From Arachis hypogaea (taxonomy: Eukaryota > Streptophyta > Magnoliopsida > Fabales > Fabaceae): a DNA stretch of 64,000 nt. Position numbers and translations under genes: made by a program. How positions within the stretch are numbered: position 1 is the first letter of the stretch; every line of letters begins with the position of its first letter. The DNA is taken from contig NC_092047.1 of assembly GCF_003086295.3 (NCBI RefSeq), positions 63,468,054 through 63,532,053 on the forward strand, read 5' to 3'. Of this stretch, positions 11,404 through 23,890 are shown one piece after another. The notes under the pieces are model-generated. The model worked only from the letters and a program-made list of their open reading frames with translations, did not search any database and was not told where the DNA came from.

Positions 11404-14275
11404 ATGACAGGTAGGAGAAAGGAAATTTCAACCTCATTTGATAGTGAACCGAAAAGAACCTTCCTGAGATTAAGGAGGGAAGCAAGAGGAAAAAGAGTTG
11501 TTGGTGCAGAAGAAGAGGATGAATACTTTGATATAACCATGGAAGATGATATGGAAAACAATCATGAAGAAGAGGTGAATAACCATGCCAGAAGAGGTGG
11601 AGCTAACCCTGCTGGACAAGAAAGGAGAGTCCTGGGATCATACATCAATCCAAATCTAGGAAATTATGGTAGCAGCATTCAGAGGCCAACCATCCATGCT
11701 AACAATTTTGAATTGAAGCCTCAGCTCATAACTCTTGTCCAGAACAACTATTCTTTTGGAAGAAGTGCACAAGAGGATCTTAATGAGCATCTTACTAAAT
11801 TCCAAAGGATATGTGACACGGTTAAATCTAATGGTGTTCATCCTGACACCTATAGATTGTTACTGTTTCCATTTTCTTTGAGAGACAAGGCATCAAAATG
11901 GCTGGAGTCAATTCCCAAAGAAAGCTTGACCACCTGGGAAGATGTAATGAGAAGATTATTGACAAGATTCTACCCCCCACAAAGAGTAAACAGGCTCAAA
12001 ACTGAAGTGCAGACATTCATACAGCAGGATGGTGAAACTCTTTATGAAGCCTGGGAGAGATTCAAAGATTTGACAAAGAAATGCCCCCTGACATGTTTAA
12101 TGAGTGGGTGCAAATTCACATCTTCTATGAAGGGCTGAATTGTGAATCAAGGAAAGCTGTAGATCATTCATCTGGAGGTTCCCTAAACAAGAAGAAGACC
12201 ATTGAAGAGGCCATTAATGTTATAGAGACAGTGGCTGACAATGAGTATTTTTATACCTCAAATAGGAGCAACAACAAGGAAGTCTTGGAATTGAACCATA
12301 TGGATGCAATCTTGGCCCAGAACAAGATGATTACCAAGCAACTAGCTAAATTGACCAAGCAAATGGAGAAGACTCAGGCTGCAGCTATTCACACTCAACC
12401 ATCACCCCAAGAAGAATTTGAGACAGAAGAAGGAGTTAACTGGGAGGAAGCTAATTACCTTGGAAACTCATCTAGGCAAGCTAATGACCCATACTCTAAA
12501 ACCTATAATTCTGGTTGGAGAAACCACCCAAACTTTGGGTGGGGGAACCAACAAAACCAAAGCCAAGACCACAGGCCACACAACCCAACCCAGTATAATA
12601 ATTCCATTCACCAAAACTCCAACTAAAAATCATACCATACCACACAAAATACCTACTCACATCCACCATACCAAAGCCACAACAACCACTCTCAACACCC
12701 CAATTCCACCCAACCATCACCACATGATGAGGACAGAATGGCCAGGAAGGAAACTATGCTTGCAAACCTTTGCAAGGAGTGTGAAGACATAAAAAAATTC
12801 AAGGAAGATGTGAGAGGAAGTATAAAAAGCCGAGGAGAGGTTATTAAGAATCTAGAAGCTCAAATAGGACATCTCTCATAGCAGATTCCGAAGCCCACTA
12901 ATAGTTTCCCAAGTGACACTGAGAAGAATCTAAGAGGGGAAATAAAGGAGGGGAGATGGGAAGAGTGTAAGGTAGTTACACTTTCAAATGAAGAAATTCT
13001 AGATAAAGATACCAGCAAACCAATAGAGCACAGCCAAGGAAGCCCCCAAGGCAACTTGGAGAAAAAGGAACAAGGAACTGGATCTGTACAAAGCAAAGAA
13101 GCAACAAGGGAAGAAATTCCAAAACCTTATGTGCCAAAAGCACCATTTCCTCAGAGACTAAAGAGAGGTGAGGAAGAAAAGTCATACTCAAGATTCCTAG
13201 ACATGTTTGTATCCCTCAGTGTCAACATTTCCTTCATCAAAATTCTCCAACAAATGCCCACACACATCAAGTGCATGAAAGAGCTACTAGCCAGGAAGGG
13301 CAACCTGAAGGGTGGCCAAACAGTGGTGATGAACAAAGAATGTAGTGCTCTTATTCAGAAGGACGTACTCCTGAAGAAAAAAGATCTAGGGAGCTTTCAT
13401 ATTCCATGTGCCATAGGAGAGACAAAAATTGATAGAGGATTCTGCGACTTAGGTGCCAGTATAAATGTGATGCCTCTATCCCTTATGAAGAAGTTGCAAA
13501 TCAATGAGCTGAGATCCACGGATGTAATCATACAATTGGCTGATAAAACTCATAAGCAGGCTGAAGGAATAGTGGAAAATGTGTTAGTGAAAGTGGGAAA
13601 CTACTTCCTCCCCACAGACTTTGTTGTTCTGGACATGGAGGAAAGTTACACCCACCTCATTATTCTGGGGAGACCATTTCTAGCTACTGGTCGAGCTCTC
13701 ATTGATGTAGAACAAGGAGAGTTGATACTAAGAATACATGATGAGCAGCTCACTTTCCAGGCCTTCAAGCCCGTGCACGAATCTGAGCAAGGGAGCAAGG
13801 AATTAAAGGAAGAACACATTGAGAGTCCCATGAAGGAAAATAGCAATAAACCGCAAGGCCAGCATCTGGAGCTTTCCTTGATGGATAAACAAGAAGCTCA
13901 AAAGAAGAAGCAACAAATGGAATCCAAGGAAGAAACAAAGCCACAAGAATCAAGAAGAGCCGCTAACAAGGATCTCCCTAACACAACAAAAGTCAATGGA
14001 GCACTAATGGACGAAGAGAAAAGAGTTGTGAAGAAATTGCCAAGGGGATGGAGAAACAAGAAGGTTCCTACAAAAAGTTTTCACCTGGAGACAAGGTCAT
14101 ATCAATTTACCATCCACCAATCCCACCCCATCTTCCCACCATTCCATCCCAGTTACCTCAAGTGTTCACCATCAGAAAGGTCCTATCCATGGAGCATCTA
14201 GAAATTATCAAGGAATCAAGTGGAGAAAGCTTCACTGTGAGGGGAGAAGACCTGAGGCACTATAATCCACCATGA
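11404..14275 (+). pseudogene. gag-protease with integrase C-terminal tail, element 1
   Basis: The start ATGACAGGTAGG at 11404 matches the start in element 3. The gag domain has the retrotransposon_gag signature: NFELKPQLITLVQNN, YRLLLFPFSLRDKASKWL, RLLTRFYPPQR, LYEAWERFKDL, FYEGL. A frameshift lies at about 12085-12130. The frame then continues with TAA at 12624 and TAG near 12879 to an aspartic protease with CDLGASINVMPLSL (active-site D-L-G-A-S) and IILGRPFLATGRALIDV. After about 13770 comes a charged linker, then a second frameshift near 14060 and the segment FSPGDKVI...SFTVRGEDLRHYNPP. That segment resembles the C-terminal end of integrase or pol and aligns with the matching part of element 3. 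RT, RNase H and the integrase core are absent. Confidence 0.85.
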
Positions 14276-14316
14276 CAAAGACCAACCGTCAAGCTAGTGA
14301 CGCTAAAGAAGCGCTT

Positions 14317-14334
14317 CATGGGAAGCAACCCAGG
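14317..14334 (+). ncRNA. Hairpin A copy, element 1 (after main ORF)
   Basis: CATGGGAAGCAACCCAGG can pair CATGGG with CCCAGG (one mismatch) around AAGCAA. It follows the stop codon by about 40 bases and is preceded by the shared text CAAGCTAGTGACGCTAAAGA. It is one of six such hairpins in the window. Its role as RNA is inferred from compensated stem changes. Confidence 0.6.
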
Positions 14335-15438
14335 ATTTAGTTTTCTTTGTTATTAATACTTCAGAATGAATAATAAGTGTTGCTCTAACATGAATTCAAG
14401 CTCGAATAGACAATTTTGACAATTATCATGACATTGAGAAGCATATGATCCAATTCTAAGTTTGGTGTGCCTACAGGCACACTAAGATACCTTTCAAAGA
14501 TAATGATCATAGTGCCAATTTGACATGTGTTTCCTGGAATATATAGCCAAACATTAAGTTTGGTGTTCTATATATTGCAAGAACAGGTCATGAGAGTCAA
14601 GTTTTCTTGAGCTTTGAAAGTCATGAAAGTGCAACCATGGTTATAATTTTTTGTTCATGTTTAGAAATAGCAAAATAAAGTTTTTTTTTCTCATGATAGT
14701 TTAACCAAAAAGTGACACTAATTTTGTTGAGATTTCAATGACAATATTTGGAGGAAGTGACACTTTGAACCATATGACCAAACACTAAGTTTGGTGTCCT
14801 CCAAGACTATATATGGTGGCATAAAAAGAGTTACAGTTGATTAAACTAGCATGAGGAATGATAGTCAAAGTTTTAGTTTTAAATATTAATTGTTCTCTTA
14901 ATACCACCTGTTAGTACTCACTCCTTTTGTCTTGCTATGATGGTAAGGTGAGCAAGAACTATTTAATGAAAGGGACAAGACAATGAAAGAGTAAGGCTAA
15001 CATGAAGAAAAAAGTGGATCACATGGCTTGAAGGGTGAGTCTGCACATCCTTGGAAAAAGCACTTGGAAGACCGAAGAGATATGCTTCATGAAGAGGCAA
15101 CTTTTTTCTTTATTAAGTTTACATGCAAAACCTTCATTCATAAACTTGGCCAAGGCATCCTAGCCATCCAATCTTCATTAAAGCTTACTATAAATAGCCT
15201 AAATTAGACTGTGCACATGAACTCAAGATTCACTCTTCTTGTACTTCAGAAATTCACTTCTTATACTCTCTAAAAGCAAGGCCCACCACCGTGTTCTTTG
15301 TGGAACTAATCATCCTTGTTCACTTGCTTCTATAACACTACCTTACCTTCAAACCACCCTTTCACCGAGAGTGCATCACACTAACCATACCTTTTTATAA
15401 ACATTTAACCACACTTCGGCTAACCCATCAAAGAAAGC
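14335..15438 (+). other. Element 1 internal non-coding region
   Basis: No open frame of note is seen. The phrase TAAGTTTGGTGT recurs at about 14457, 14552 and 14788, each time followed by different text. The 3' end of this stretch reads like a short 5' leader before the remnant ORF at 15439. Confidence 0.6.
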
Positions 15439-15558
15439 ATGGCATCTTCTTCAAGTTCCAAAAGAAGAAAAGGAAAGGAACCCATGGTTGAAGAAGGTGA
15501 AAACGAATATGTTCGATGGAAGTTCAGATCATGGTACCATCAAAAACTACTTGGGTGA
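15439..15558 (+). pseudogene. Remnant of the third ORF, element 1
   Basis: ATG at 15439 opens MASSSSSKRRKGKEPMV and stops at TGA 15556-15558 after 39 codons. The Ser/Lys start matches the start of the third ORF in element 3 (MASKIGESSRKRKGKA at 41687), in the same position between the main ORF and the 3' LTR. The rest of that ORF has been deleted here. Confidence 0.6.
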
Positions 15559-15638
15559 CATGGTGGAAGAGTCTAAGATGAAATACAGACTCACTTGAGA
15601 GAGAGGAACGTCAAGCTAGTGACAATAAAAGAGCGCTT

Positions 15639-15656
15639 GTTGGGAGACAACCCAAC
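15639..15656 (+). ncRNA. Hairpin A second copy, element 1
   Basis: GTTGGGAGACAACCCAAC is a perfect 6-bp stem around AGACAA. It is preceded by TCAAGCTAGTGACAATAAAA and GAGCGCTT, as in the other copies. In this element it occurs twice: after gag-pro and after the third-ORF remnant. That suggests a duplication or a deletion that joined two related segments. Confidence 0.65.
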
Positions 15657-15805
15657 CAAAGGTGATTTTCTTTTCATAGCTTGTCAATAAAACAGTTAAG
15701 TATATTATCTGTATTGCAAGGAGCTAAGTTTGGTGTTCCACACCAAAACAATCTAAGGGTGAATGTGTAATTCTAAGTTTGGTGTTCCACCGAAGATTTC
15801 ATTAA

Positions 15806-16336
15806 GAGTAAAGTATCGTTTTTGTCCCCAACGTTTGGGGTAAATTCTATTTGTGTCCCTAACGTTTAAATCATCCTATTTGTATCCCTAACATTTGTAA
15901 AAGTGATTCAATGTTATCCTGCCGTCAATTACACATCATGAACGCTTTAGTTTGAGTTTTAAAAATCTCTTCTTGAAATTAGAATACAAATGTCTGGGAT
16001 AGAATCGATGATCTACTCCGAAAAATAGCTCATCAAATGTTGAAACTAATTCCTACAACATTTACATAATTCACTTTTCTAGGGACATAATTGAATTTAA
16101 ACACAAATAGTGGGTATAATATTAAAATCGATCATATCCAATTGAGACCTAATTGATAATGAATACATCCAAGTGAGAATAATTAAAAAATATAATCTGA
16201 TTTGTTAGTATAATTGATAGTAGGATAACATTGAATCACTTTTATAAACGTTAAGGATACCAATAGGACGATTTAAACGTTAGGGACACAAATAAGACTT
16301 ACCCCAAATGTTGGGGACAAAAATGATACTTTACTC
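15806..16336. mobile_element. Mutator-type MITE (531 bp), TSD TTTCATTAA
   Basis: Long terminal inverted repeats are evident. GAGTAAAGTATCGTTTTTGT at the left mirrors the right end ...GATACTTTACTC, and the CCCCAACGTTTGGGG, CCTAACGTTTAAATC and GTGATTCAATGTTATCCTG blocks reappear inverted, giving arms of at least 120 bases. The 9-bp direct repeats TTTCATTAA at 15797-15805 and 16337-16345 fit Mutator superfamily insertion. It has no coding sequence. Inserted in element 1, so younger than it. Confidence 0.93.
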
Positions 16337-16345
16337 TTTCATTAA

Positions 16346-17700
16346 AGAACACATTGTAACCCTCAGCATGACTAGTCCCTAGCTCCAACCAATTAGGGAA
16401 ACTACTTAACAATAGTTTGTTTTCTAGCTTTTAGTCTGTTATCTAGTTCATAGTTGTTTTATGGTTTACTATCTTAAATAAAAGCACTTGATGTTTTCTG
16501 CATAAGACCCAATTTGCTGCATAAGGCAAGAAACTAAGTTTGGTGTTCACACACCAATTTAAGCTCAAAAGCCTACAAATATACATGCATGCTAACAATC
16601 TCTCAAGTGCTTGGGGAACAAGCAACTTCCAATAACTTGCAGGAATTCAATTAATTTCTTGGAGGGAATGTACACCATTAGCTGAGAGAAAAAAGAAGGA
16701 GCCACCAAGAGGTTGTATTGTTACTTAATTTCATCTGCTTTGAAATGCTCTAAATTGAAAGTATGAATGTGTCCATGTTAATTGTAGTGTAAGTTCTTTT
16801 TGCATTCTGTTATGTATTTAATTTTGCAATAAGTATGCTAGCCTAAGTGTGTGTGCTTTTACTTTCACTTGTTAAATGCTTGTCTTGTTCCCTAAGTCTT
16901 TTAAATTCAATAAAAGAAATGTTTGAACAAGAAGTAGAAGAGTTCATTTTTAGCAAGTAGTGAAATAACAGTGAGCGGTGGTATGTATGATTGATTGTGT
17001 AGTAGCTCACTTAAAATGAATAAAAGGATAGATTGTTCTCTTCCTAAGTGGAAATTAGCTTACTGTCTATGAATCTTAGTAAATAAAAGTCCTTGGTTGA
17101 AAAGGAAAACAAACAAAAAGAAAGAAAAAGAAAAGCCGAAAGTGGCAGCAAAAACAAAAGAAAGCAATGAATAAGGCTAGAAACCAATAGCTTGGACCTT
17201 AGGACATATGCCTGTGGTGTCTGTGTACTAGTATCTGCTTGGATGATTAGGTTCTATGGGGTGCTTTAACACTTGGTAACTTGGGTTAACTAACCCGGGA
17301 TTATCAACCGAAAGTTCATTATCAAGAGCAACCTAGCTACAAGACATTTAGTAACTCAAAGAGGTGCTGGCCATCAATGTCTTAAGAAGATTTGTGAGCC
17401 AAGTGTCTGTAGTGGAAATTGTGTTAAGTACAGATAAGCTAAGAAATTGCTACAACACATGACACTGAGCTAAAGTCTACAGGAAAAGAAAATAAAGAAA
17501 AACAACTACCAACGATGAATGAATAACAAGAGGTCATAGCAGTATGATAATTGATGCTTGAAAGAGACTTTCTATGCCTAAAGATTAATAAGAAGTTAGC
17601 TTATGCATTTTTCTGCATAAAACCCCATTTACTAATAATAATGACTTGCTGATATGAACATTCCCTTTTGTTTCATTCTTTCTTCTTAATAAATTCAGTG
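16346..17700 (+). other. Element 1 internal non-coding region, 3' part
   Basis: No coding signal. One TAAGTTTGGTGTTC copy is near 16531, a purine-rich AAG/AAA run at 17098-17165, and otherwise unstructured AT-rich sequence leads to the hairpin and polypurine-like tract before the right LTR. Confidence 0.55.
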
Positions 17701-17720
17701 CTTGCTTAGGGACAAGCAAG
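17701..17720 (+). ncRNA. Hairpin B, before the 3' LTR of element 1
   Basis: CTTGCTTAGGGACAAGCAAG forms a 7-bp stem plus a mismatch. It is followed at once by ATTTAAGTTTGGTGTTG, the tract that abuts the LTR. The loop differs slightly from the AGGA seen in the other copies. Confidence 0.6.
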
Positions 17721-18389
17721 ATTTAAGTTTGGTGTTGTCATGTCAGGGCATCTTAGGCTAGTTTTACTATCCTTTTTTCTTGTTTTTAATAGGTTTTATG
17801 CACTTTCTTGAGCTATAAGTAAGCCATTTGGGTAGAAATTCATGTATGCCTATATTCGTTCAACCATGAGTAATTTGATGCAATTTCATGATGATTTATG
17901 CTATGATTACTTGTATGCTAAGAATGATAAGAATTCTCATGACTTTAGCAAGGCTTTGATGCATTCATTGGTTGATGATAGGTGAAGGAAAGCATGGAGG
18001 AAGGTTGAAGGAGCATGGAAAAGATGAAGAGGAAGCAATATTGGTGGCCAAGTTGGACAACTAACGTTGCCTCAAACGTTGGAAGAGAAACAAAGCACTT
18101 TTCTGTAAACAATGCTGATGCTCATGTTTGAGGTAGCGTTGGACATCCAATGTTACCCCTAACGTGGTGATAAAAACTTCAATTCTGGAGCTAAGTGAAT
18201 TTTGAGTGGTGCATACACGTGAAAAAGCAAATTTTTATACCCGCGCGCAAGCGTCTGTCACGCGCACGCGTGGAATGGCAAAAATTGACCATCTACACAT
18301 ACGCGTGGGTCATGTGTACGCACCAAAATCGAACGTTGGAGGTCCAACGTTGCCTCAAACACTGCCTCCACTACAAAAAATTTTGGTAA

Positions 18390-18900
18390 AAATGGCGGTT
18401 TTTTTGGTATTTACGGCGGTTTGAACCGCCATTATTACCAATAATGGCGGTTTCATAAAGCGACGTAATTCTGGGCGCCATTATGGTTATTACGGCGGTT
18501 TTCTGAAAACCGCCACAATTCCCTGGGTTAAAACGGCAGTTTTTGAATAGGTTAAAACGGCGGTTCAAACCGCCGTTATTTCCAGGGTTAAAATGGCGGT
18601 TTTTGGATAGGTTAAAACGGCGGTTTGAACCGCCATTATTACCTTAACAGAGTGACATTTTGGTTGGTTAAAACGGCGGTTCAAATCGCCATTATTTTCA
18701 GGGTTAAAATGGCGGTTTTTGGATAGGTTAAAACGGCAGTTTGAACCGCCATTATTACCCTGACAGAGTGGCGTTTTGGTTGGTTAAAACGGTATTTTTG
18801 AACTGCCATTTATACCCTGACAGTAGCATTTTGATTGGTTAAAATGGCATTTTTGAACCGCCGTTTTACCCTGACAGTGACATTTTTTATCGTTTAAAAA
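18390..18900. repeat. Subterminal repeats of the CACTA element
   Basis: A unit of about 55-60 bases is repeated: GGCGGTTTTTGGATAGGTTAAAACGG, then CGGTTTGAACCGCCATTATTACC. The GGCGGTTTGAACCGCC part is itself a palindrome. CACTA transposases bind subterminal repeats, so these are probably binding sites (family knowledge, not shown here). Confidence 0.85.
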
Positions 18901-19389
18901 ATAATTTTTACCGTCATTTTTATCGCGTTAAATAAATAATTATGATTAAAATTTCACAATAGCAAAAAATTATAATCCATAAATGAAATATTATATAAGT
19001 CATAAACAAAATATTAATATAATATATAATTTTTTATTATTGAAAATCAAAAGTAATAACTCTTATACAAAATCTTGTCTTACTAAACTTACCAAAATAT
19101 AAGCATTGCAATAAACACTAATCAGTCAAATCTACCATCCAATTTCCTAAACTATATTAATATCTAATAATGTATTTAAACCATCTAATAAGTGTTGTTT
19201 TTACTACTTAGAATATGAACATACAAGACAAGTAGCTTAGCTAAGTGATGATGAATAAGATTTGAAGACCAAAAGTTTCCTCCTTTAACAACCCTGCCTT
19301 AGTTTCTTGGTCTCTTGTATGAGTTTCATCCCGGAGACTTGCTCCAACATCTTTGTTTCTTGCTCCAACACTCCAATTTTATTATCCAA

Positions 19390-19620
19390 ACTCATCTCTC
19401 ACAAACCAATGATATCACAACGAGGCAGATTAGCAAGGACATCAATAGTGCCTGTAAACTGGTTGTTCTGCAGATACCTGCACAAATATAAACAAGTCAA
19501 CTTGGAATATAATCAATATGTTAACAGGAGGAGGAAGTCTCACAATGAAGAGAAGGCAGAAATCTTCATGAACTTAACATTCAATCCTTGCTGGAACTGA
19601 TTGTGAGCAAGATTCCTATG
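19390..19620 (-). pseudogene. Captured LRR exons, STRUBBELIG-receptor-like
   Basis: On the minus strand RNLAHNQFQQGLN (about 19615-19575) and YLQNNQFTGTIDVLANL (19476-19425) are leucine-rich-repeat segments. The second follows a TTTGTGCAG acceptor and matches the wording typical of STRUBBELIG-type receptor kinases. The frame is then lost. Only two repeats remain, so it is a captured fragment. Confidence 0.6.
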
Positions 19621-19739
19621 TTCTCAAAAATAATAAAAAAAGTTACTCCAATAGCTCATGGAGCTGGTTGAAAGACTGGACTACACTTTCAGAGTTCAAT
19701 CATGCAAGAGAAAAAAATTACAACAGTAAAATACCTACC

Positions 19740-20110
19740 TCAACCCTTTTTTTCTCCATAAATAATATTGATGGAAGGGAGATTGTATAGTCTTCTCTCA
19801 TGATCCTTCTCCCTCTGTTTCCTTCACTCTTCTTCAACAGCCTTCTCTTTGGCAGACTGAATTATGATATCAATATATAAACATAAAAAATATTTAATGT
19901 ATTTTAATCATAATGGAAGCACTGGTTTTGGCTCCACCTCTTGAGCAAGGCGTTCTTGCCCACGTCTTACTCTTCTATCCAAGTCCATTACCTGTAATTA
20001 TAAAAATTGAAATTATTCATTAACGTAGAAGAGAATAAACTTAATTGACTGTCAGAAAACATGTAGGTAGCTTACCAATTTCTCATAGAACTGAGCAAGG
20101 TTAGCTTCAA
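19740..20110 (-). pseudogene. Captured exon pieces, unassigned
   Basis: The minus strand reads SAKEKAVEEE*RKQREK with ERRLYNLPSI at about 19860-19760, and MDLDRRVRRGQERLAQEVEP at about 19990-19925. Both are charged and helical. I do not recognise the donor gene. They lie between the LRR piece and the RRM piece, on the same strand. Confidence 0.35.
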
Positions 20111-20889
20111 ATTTGGATACGAATGATTCCAAACTTAAGTGTGTGACTATACTACTCATTATAAATATTATATTTATTTATTTTAAGGATATAATAATAA
20201 AAATAATTGTGGCACGCACAAGATACAAAATTATACAGGTAAGGAATTTATCATGACATGAATTAGGAACTTGTTATAATATAATGCATTTTTATTATTC
20301 TAGCAACCTTAACTAAAATTATAGGGCAGGCTATGATCATCATTTCCAAAATCGATCATCCATATTCCTGGACTCGATCAAATATCAATATGGGTAAGTA
20401 ATTGTTGATCATTAAACTAATAATAAAGAAAGGCAAATTCATTAGGTTTACTAATAATAAGAATCAAACTGAACAATTTAATTATGATTTCCTAAATTAA
20501 TGTTACTTAAGAATACAATCTTTATTTTAGGAGCCCTAATTAAAGCCCTCCCCCCTAATTAAGAGAGTAGTGTCCTGGAAGGCTTTGAAGAATTTGGTAG
20601 TTGCAATAAAGCTGGAGAGTGAAGATTCTCTCCTTTTTGGATTTGATTGTTCTTACTACACGCATATATTCCATGATCTACATGAATATGATAAGTAGGG
20701 TGGACTACTTTCTTATTATGATTATTGGATTTATGAATATATACAACCATTGGTTACCATATCACGTTTGCTTAATATTCGCTTCAAGTGATTCATAGAT
20801 CTGCCATTACACAATAATTACTAATGCCAAAATAATTCTTGGTAAGACACATGATGCAAAAAGGGTAAAAAACCAGAATTAAAACTTAC

Positions 20890-21006
20890 TTCTTTAATTT
20901 CTCCATATGATCCAAAAATATGCTTAAGTTCGTCATTTGAAACAGATGAATCAAGACCAGATATCATCACACCACCATGACCAAATATCCTTTTCTGGAG
21001 CATTGT
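20890..21006 (-). pseudogene. Captured exon of a Mei2-like RNA-binding protein
   Basis: One exon between a TTTTAG acceptor and a GTAAGT donor gives GGVMISGLDSSVSNDELKHI and FGSYGEIKE. This is the first half of an RNA recognition motif with the VSN-(D/E)-(D/E)L-IFG-YGEIKE wording characteristic of Mei2-like proteins. It has no further RRM sequence downstream and so is a single captured exon. Confidence 0.65.
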
Positions 21007-21305
21007 CTAAAATGTCATCAAGTAAAGATAAAACTATAAGCAAAGCAAAAGAACTTGGAACACAAAGAAACTGACAAGGGAAGAATATAGCAGTAACTAC
21101 CTTTGGAATTGAATAATGTATGTCAAGCTATTGAGATCTCAACTTATCAAAAAGCTTCTTGAGACCAAGTAGAAGATAAACAAATTCACCAGCTAACATA
21201 AGCAAAAATTAAGAATAAGTCAAAAATCTATAAATAACAGAACATATGCAAGTAAGAGGTAAGATCATAAATTCATAATCATTCAGTAAACTAATGATTA
21301 TTAAC

Positions 21306-21623
21306 TCTACTTGATTGCCGTAAGATGAAGCACAATCGATATGTCCGTATCCAACCTGACATGTCAAACACAATAATTATAATCAAAATTAATAATCATC
21401 CACCTCTAGGGTTAGCTTTTCTACTTATAATACAATAATCAAAACTGTAAAATTGTAATGGTTTAACAAAACTATAAAAATAGAAAAAATGTAAGTGTAC
21501 CTTGATAGCGGTGGAAGCTGCTTTGGCCAAGGCTCCAGGATTTTCAGCCTGAAAAGTTCCTAATCCAACAGAAGGTATCTTGGCACCTGTGTTCAGCTTG
21601 AAGAATCTAATTTCCTCCGCCAT
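21306..21623 (-). pseudogene. Captured first two exons of an aldo-keto reductase (AKR4C type)
   Basis: ATG at 21623 opens [20 protein letters not shown], a near-standard N-terminus of plant AKR4C reductases, ending TAIK at a GT donor (21500). The next exon, after CAG at 21356, gives VGYGHIDCASSYGNQ, which includes the Asp of the catalytic tetrad (HIDCA). The remaining two-thirds of the enzyme is missing. The minus strand runs on into the Mei2-like exon. Confidence 0.8.
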
Positions 21624-22139
21624 AATTTCTTTAATTAATTAATTAATTAAATAATTCTCTTCAACGATCACTTGCGTAATCGCTTTGGTGTTTAGTTATT
21701 CGTAAGGTAATCATCAATTAATTGCGTAATCTAATTTGTTTTGTTTGCTTAAAGAAGAGGCAAGGCAGAAAATTTAATTACCTTCTCCAAAAGATAAGCT
21801 ATCCTGTTGCCTAGAAGTTACTGAAATTAATCTTATCTGTACTAAATGAACCTTGTAAAGTTAAATTATTTGACCTTGTAATAGAGCTTGAATTCGATAA
21901 ACGTACCATCTCTACTATTTTGTACCAAGATGCTTAATAATCCTTCTGTTTCTCAACTGATGAGCAGTATACAGTTAAAAGGTCAAACACAATCGCAACT
22001 TCATTATAAATGAACATTAGAAACCAATAATATTACTTTACATGCATTAAAACATTATCCCTATAGAGATGCAAACCAAATAAAAAGGGAGAAAATTAGC
22101 ACAACATTTGGAGCAATGAAGGAAAGAAAGGAAGCAAGG

Positions 22140-22480
22140 ATTATAACTCTGAAAGAGTAGCTTCATATGAAAGTTCCCTTTCTATACTCAAGGCTAATTC
22201 TCTCTTGACATCTGCATTTGACCCACCCTGATCATTTCGTCTGAGTCTACCATGACTTTACCTTCGTCCATTTTGTACAGTTCCACTGGTTCTGCGCTGC
22301 GAAGACGAATTCTTGGATGCGGCTAGCTCTGCAGCTAGTCTTTCATTATGATTCATGAGTTTGGAAACTTCTTCTGACAATGCCTTGAGCTCAACAGCAG
22401 CAGCTGAACCTAGTCCTTTAGCATATGAACTCTCTTCTGTTAGTTCTTTCACCTTCTATTTCAGCTCTTCTATCTCTGCA
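22140..22480 (-). pseudogene. Captured kinesin (KIN-7 type) tail exons
   Basis: The minus strand reads KELTEESSYAKGLGSAAAVE, LKALSEEVSKLMNHNERLAA and RRTSGTVQNGR, then a second phase with RRNDQGGSNADVKRELALS. This coiled-coil and linker wording is that of plant KIN-7 (MKRP-type) kinesins. An exon at 22923-22870 (KTVSELMAQLNEKSFELE), with good splice borders, belongs to the same gene. The motor domain is absent. Confidence 0.7.
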
Positions 22481-22869
22481 GAAAATCAGCAGGAATGAGG
22501 ACTTGACTATAAAAAAATATCTTAAATATGTTCATGCACCATGACAGAATTGAAATGTTCATGCACCATCAATTGCCAATTGAAATGTCTATGCTACATA
22601 ATAAGGGCACTGCTGTCTCACATGATTAGCAGCATTGCAATTAGAAAATCAATTGGATTAATGACATACTCTGTTTTTGTTTAAGTTGGAAAATACTACA
22701 ACAAAGTTGACTTTAAGGACTAAATTTAGGGTTTTTATTTGCCCCTCACATGTTCCACTAAAGACCTGCTCAGTGCTAGCATTCATTTGAACCCTATCTG
22801 GAGTCTGGACTTTCTGTTTAATGCGAATGATATGTATGGATCTATTAGAAAGACGTAAATAATTCTCAC

Positions 22870-22923
22870 CTCAAGTTCGAAAGATTTCTCATTTAGCTGT
22901 GCCATCAACTCAGAAACAGTCTT
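22870..22923 (-). pseudogene. Captured kinesin exon, coiled-coil
   Basis: A TGTAG acceptor at 22924 and a GTGAG donor at 22869 bound an 18-residue open piece, KTVSELMAQLNEKSFELE. It fits the coiled-coil of the same KIN-7-like gene as the fragment at 22140-22480 and keeps the same order and strand. Confidence 0.55.
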
Positions 22924-23696
22924 CTACATTAAAAAAAATATATTAAGCTGGACTGCTAACAAGTCAGAGGAATTCCCCTTAAAGTCTAAATGTTGTGCAG
23001 ATAAACTGAGTTTTCAATAACAACGAACTATCAGAACTTCCACTTGTGTTTCAACATTTCTACCATGAAGATCTTTATAATAACTTGATGTATTTTTCAT
23101 GTATATATAGAAGGAAAGACAACTAAGTGAAGACTGAAGTAGTCTAGTCAGTTTGGAGTCCCTATAAGGTATCTGACTAGGTTTATCTTCGGTTAATTTT
23201 GAAATGACTTGTGTTCAACAAAGATAATTACACTTTAATACAGGTACAAACATACGTTTGTAGATAACAACGCATACAAAAGGCTTTAAACAATGCATGC
23301 AATGGTGCTTTAAACAGATAGGCTGGTCTTTAGGACAGCCAGGCCATCCAACCCATTTGACAGTACAAAATAAACCAAATAGAAATTTCCTGGTAGTTAG
23401 AACAGACATCTCTGCTAATTAGAACAGAGAGACAATATGATATAGTCTTGGGCCAGCAACAAAGTCGCGGGGCCTTTACTTCTACTTCAGCCTACCATGT
23501 ACCATCTCCCTCCCCAAACTAGGATTAGAGTTGTTAGGAACCCCTGAAGAATCAGCCCATCATATAGAGCCAAATTATCAGAGGCAGCAGTTACCTGCCA
23601 GTTGCTTCTCCAACTTTGATAACCCCTTTGATCTGAAATCCAGATAAGCAATTGACACAACAGGTAATTATAATTATAATTATCAAATTAGCTCAA

Positions 23697-23890
23697 TTAA
23701 ATTTCACTAACCTTATAATTGAATCTGTCTTTTCTTTTGGCTTTCTCATTTAAGAGTGCTTCCACATCCTCTCTTGTGAACTCTATTATGCTAGATAAAA
23801 CAGACTTTGCTAGATCTTTTGGAGAAATGATCTGATAATTTACAGAATCCTTCATTCTATTTTTTGAAACCCTGCAATGATACAAGAACA
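23697..23890 (-). pseudogene. Captured exon, donor gene not recognised
   Basis: The open minus-strand segment includes NYQIISPKDLAKSVLSSIIE and FTREDVEALLNEKAKRK, bounded by a plausible acceptor (TTGCAG at about 23876) and a donor (GTTAGT near 23712). It is helical and charged. It is not assigned to a family. The short piece KGLSKLEKQLA at about 23640-23605 may be its neighbour. Confidence 0.4.

Noticed and set aside
21306..21623. Functional aldo-keto reductase gene
   Set aside because: Only the first two exons exist, inside a CACTA transposon; the rest of the barrel and the cofactor loop are absent.
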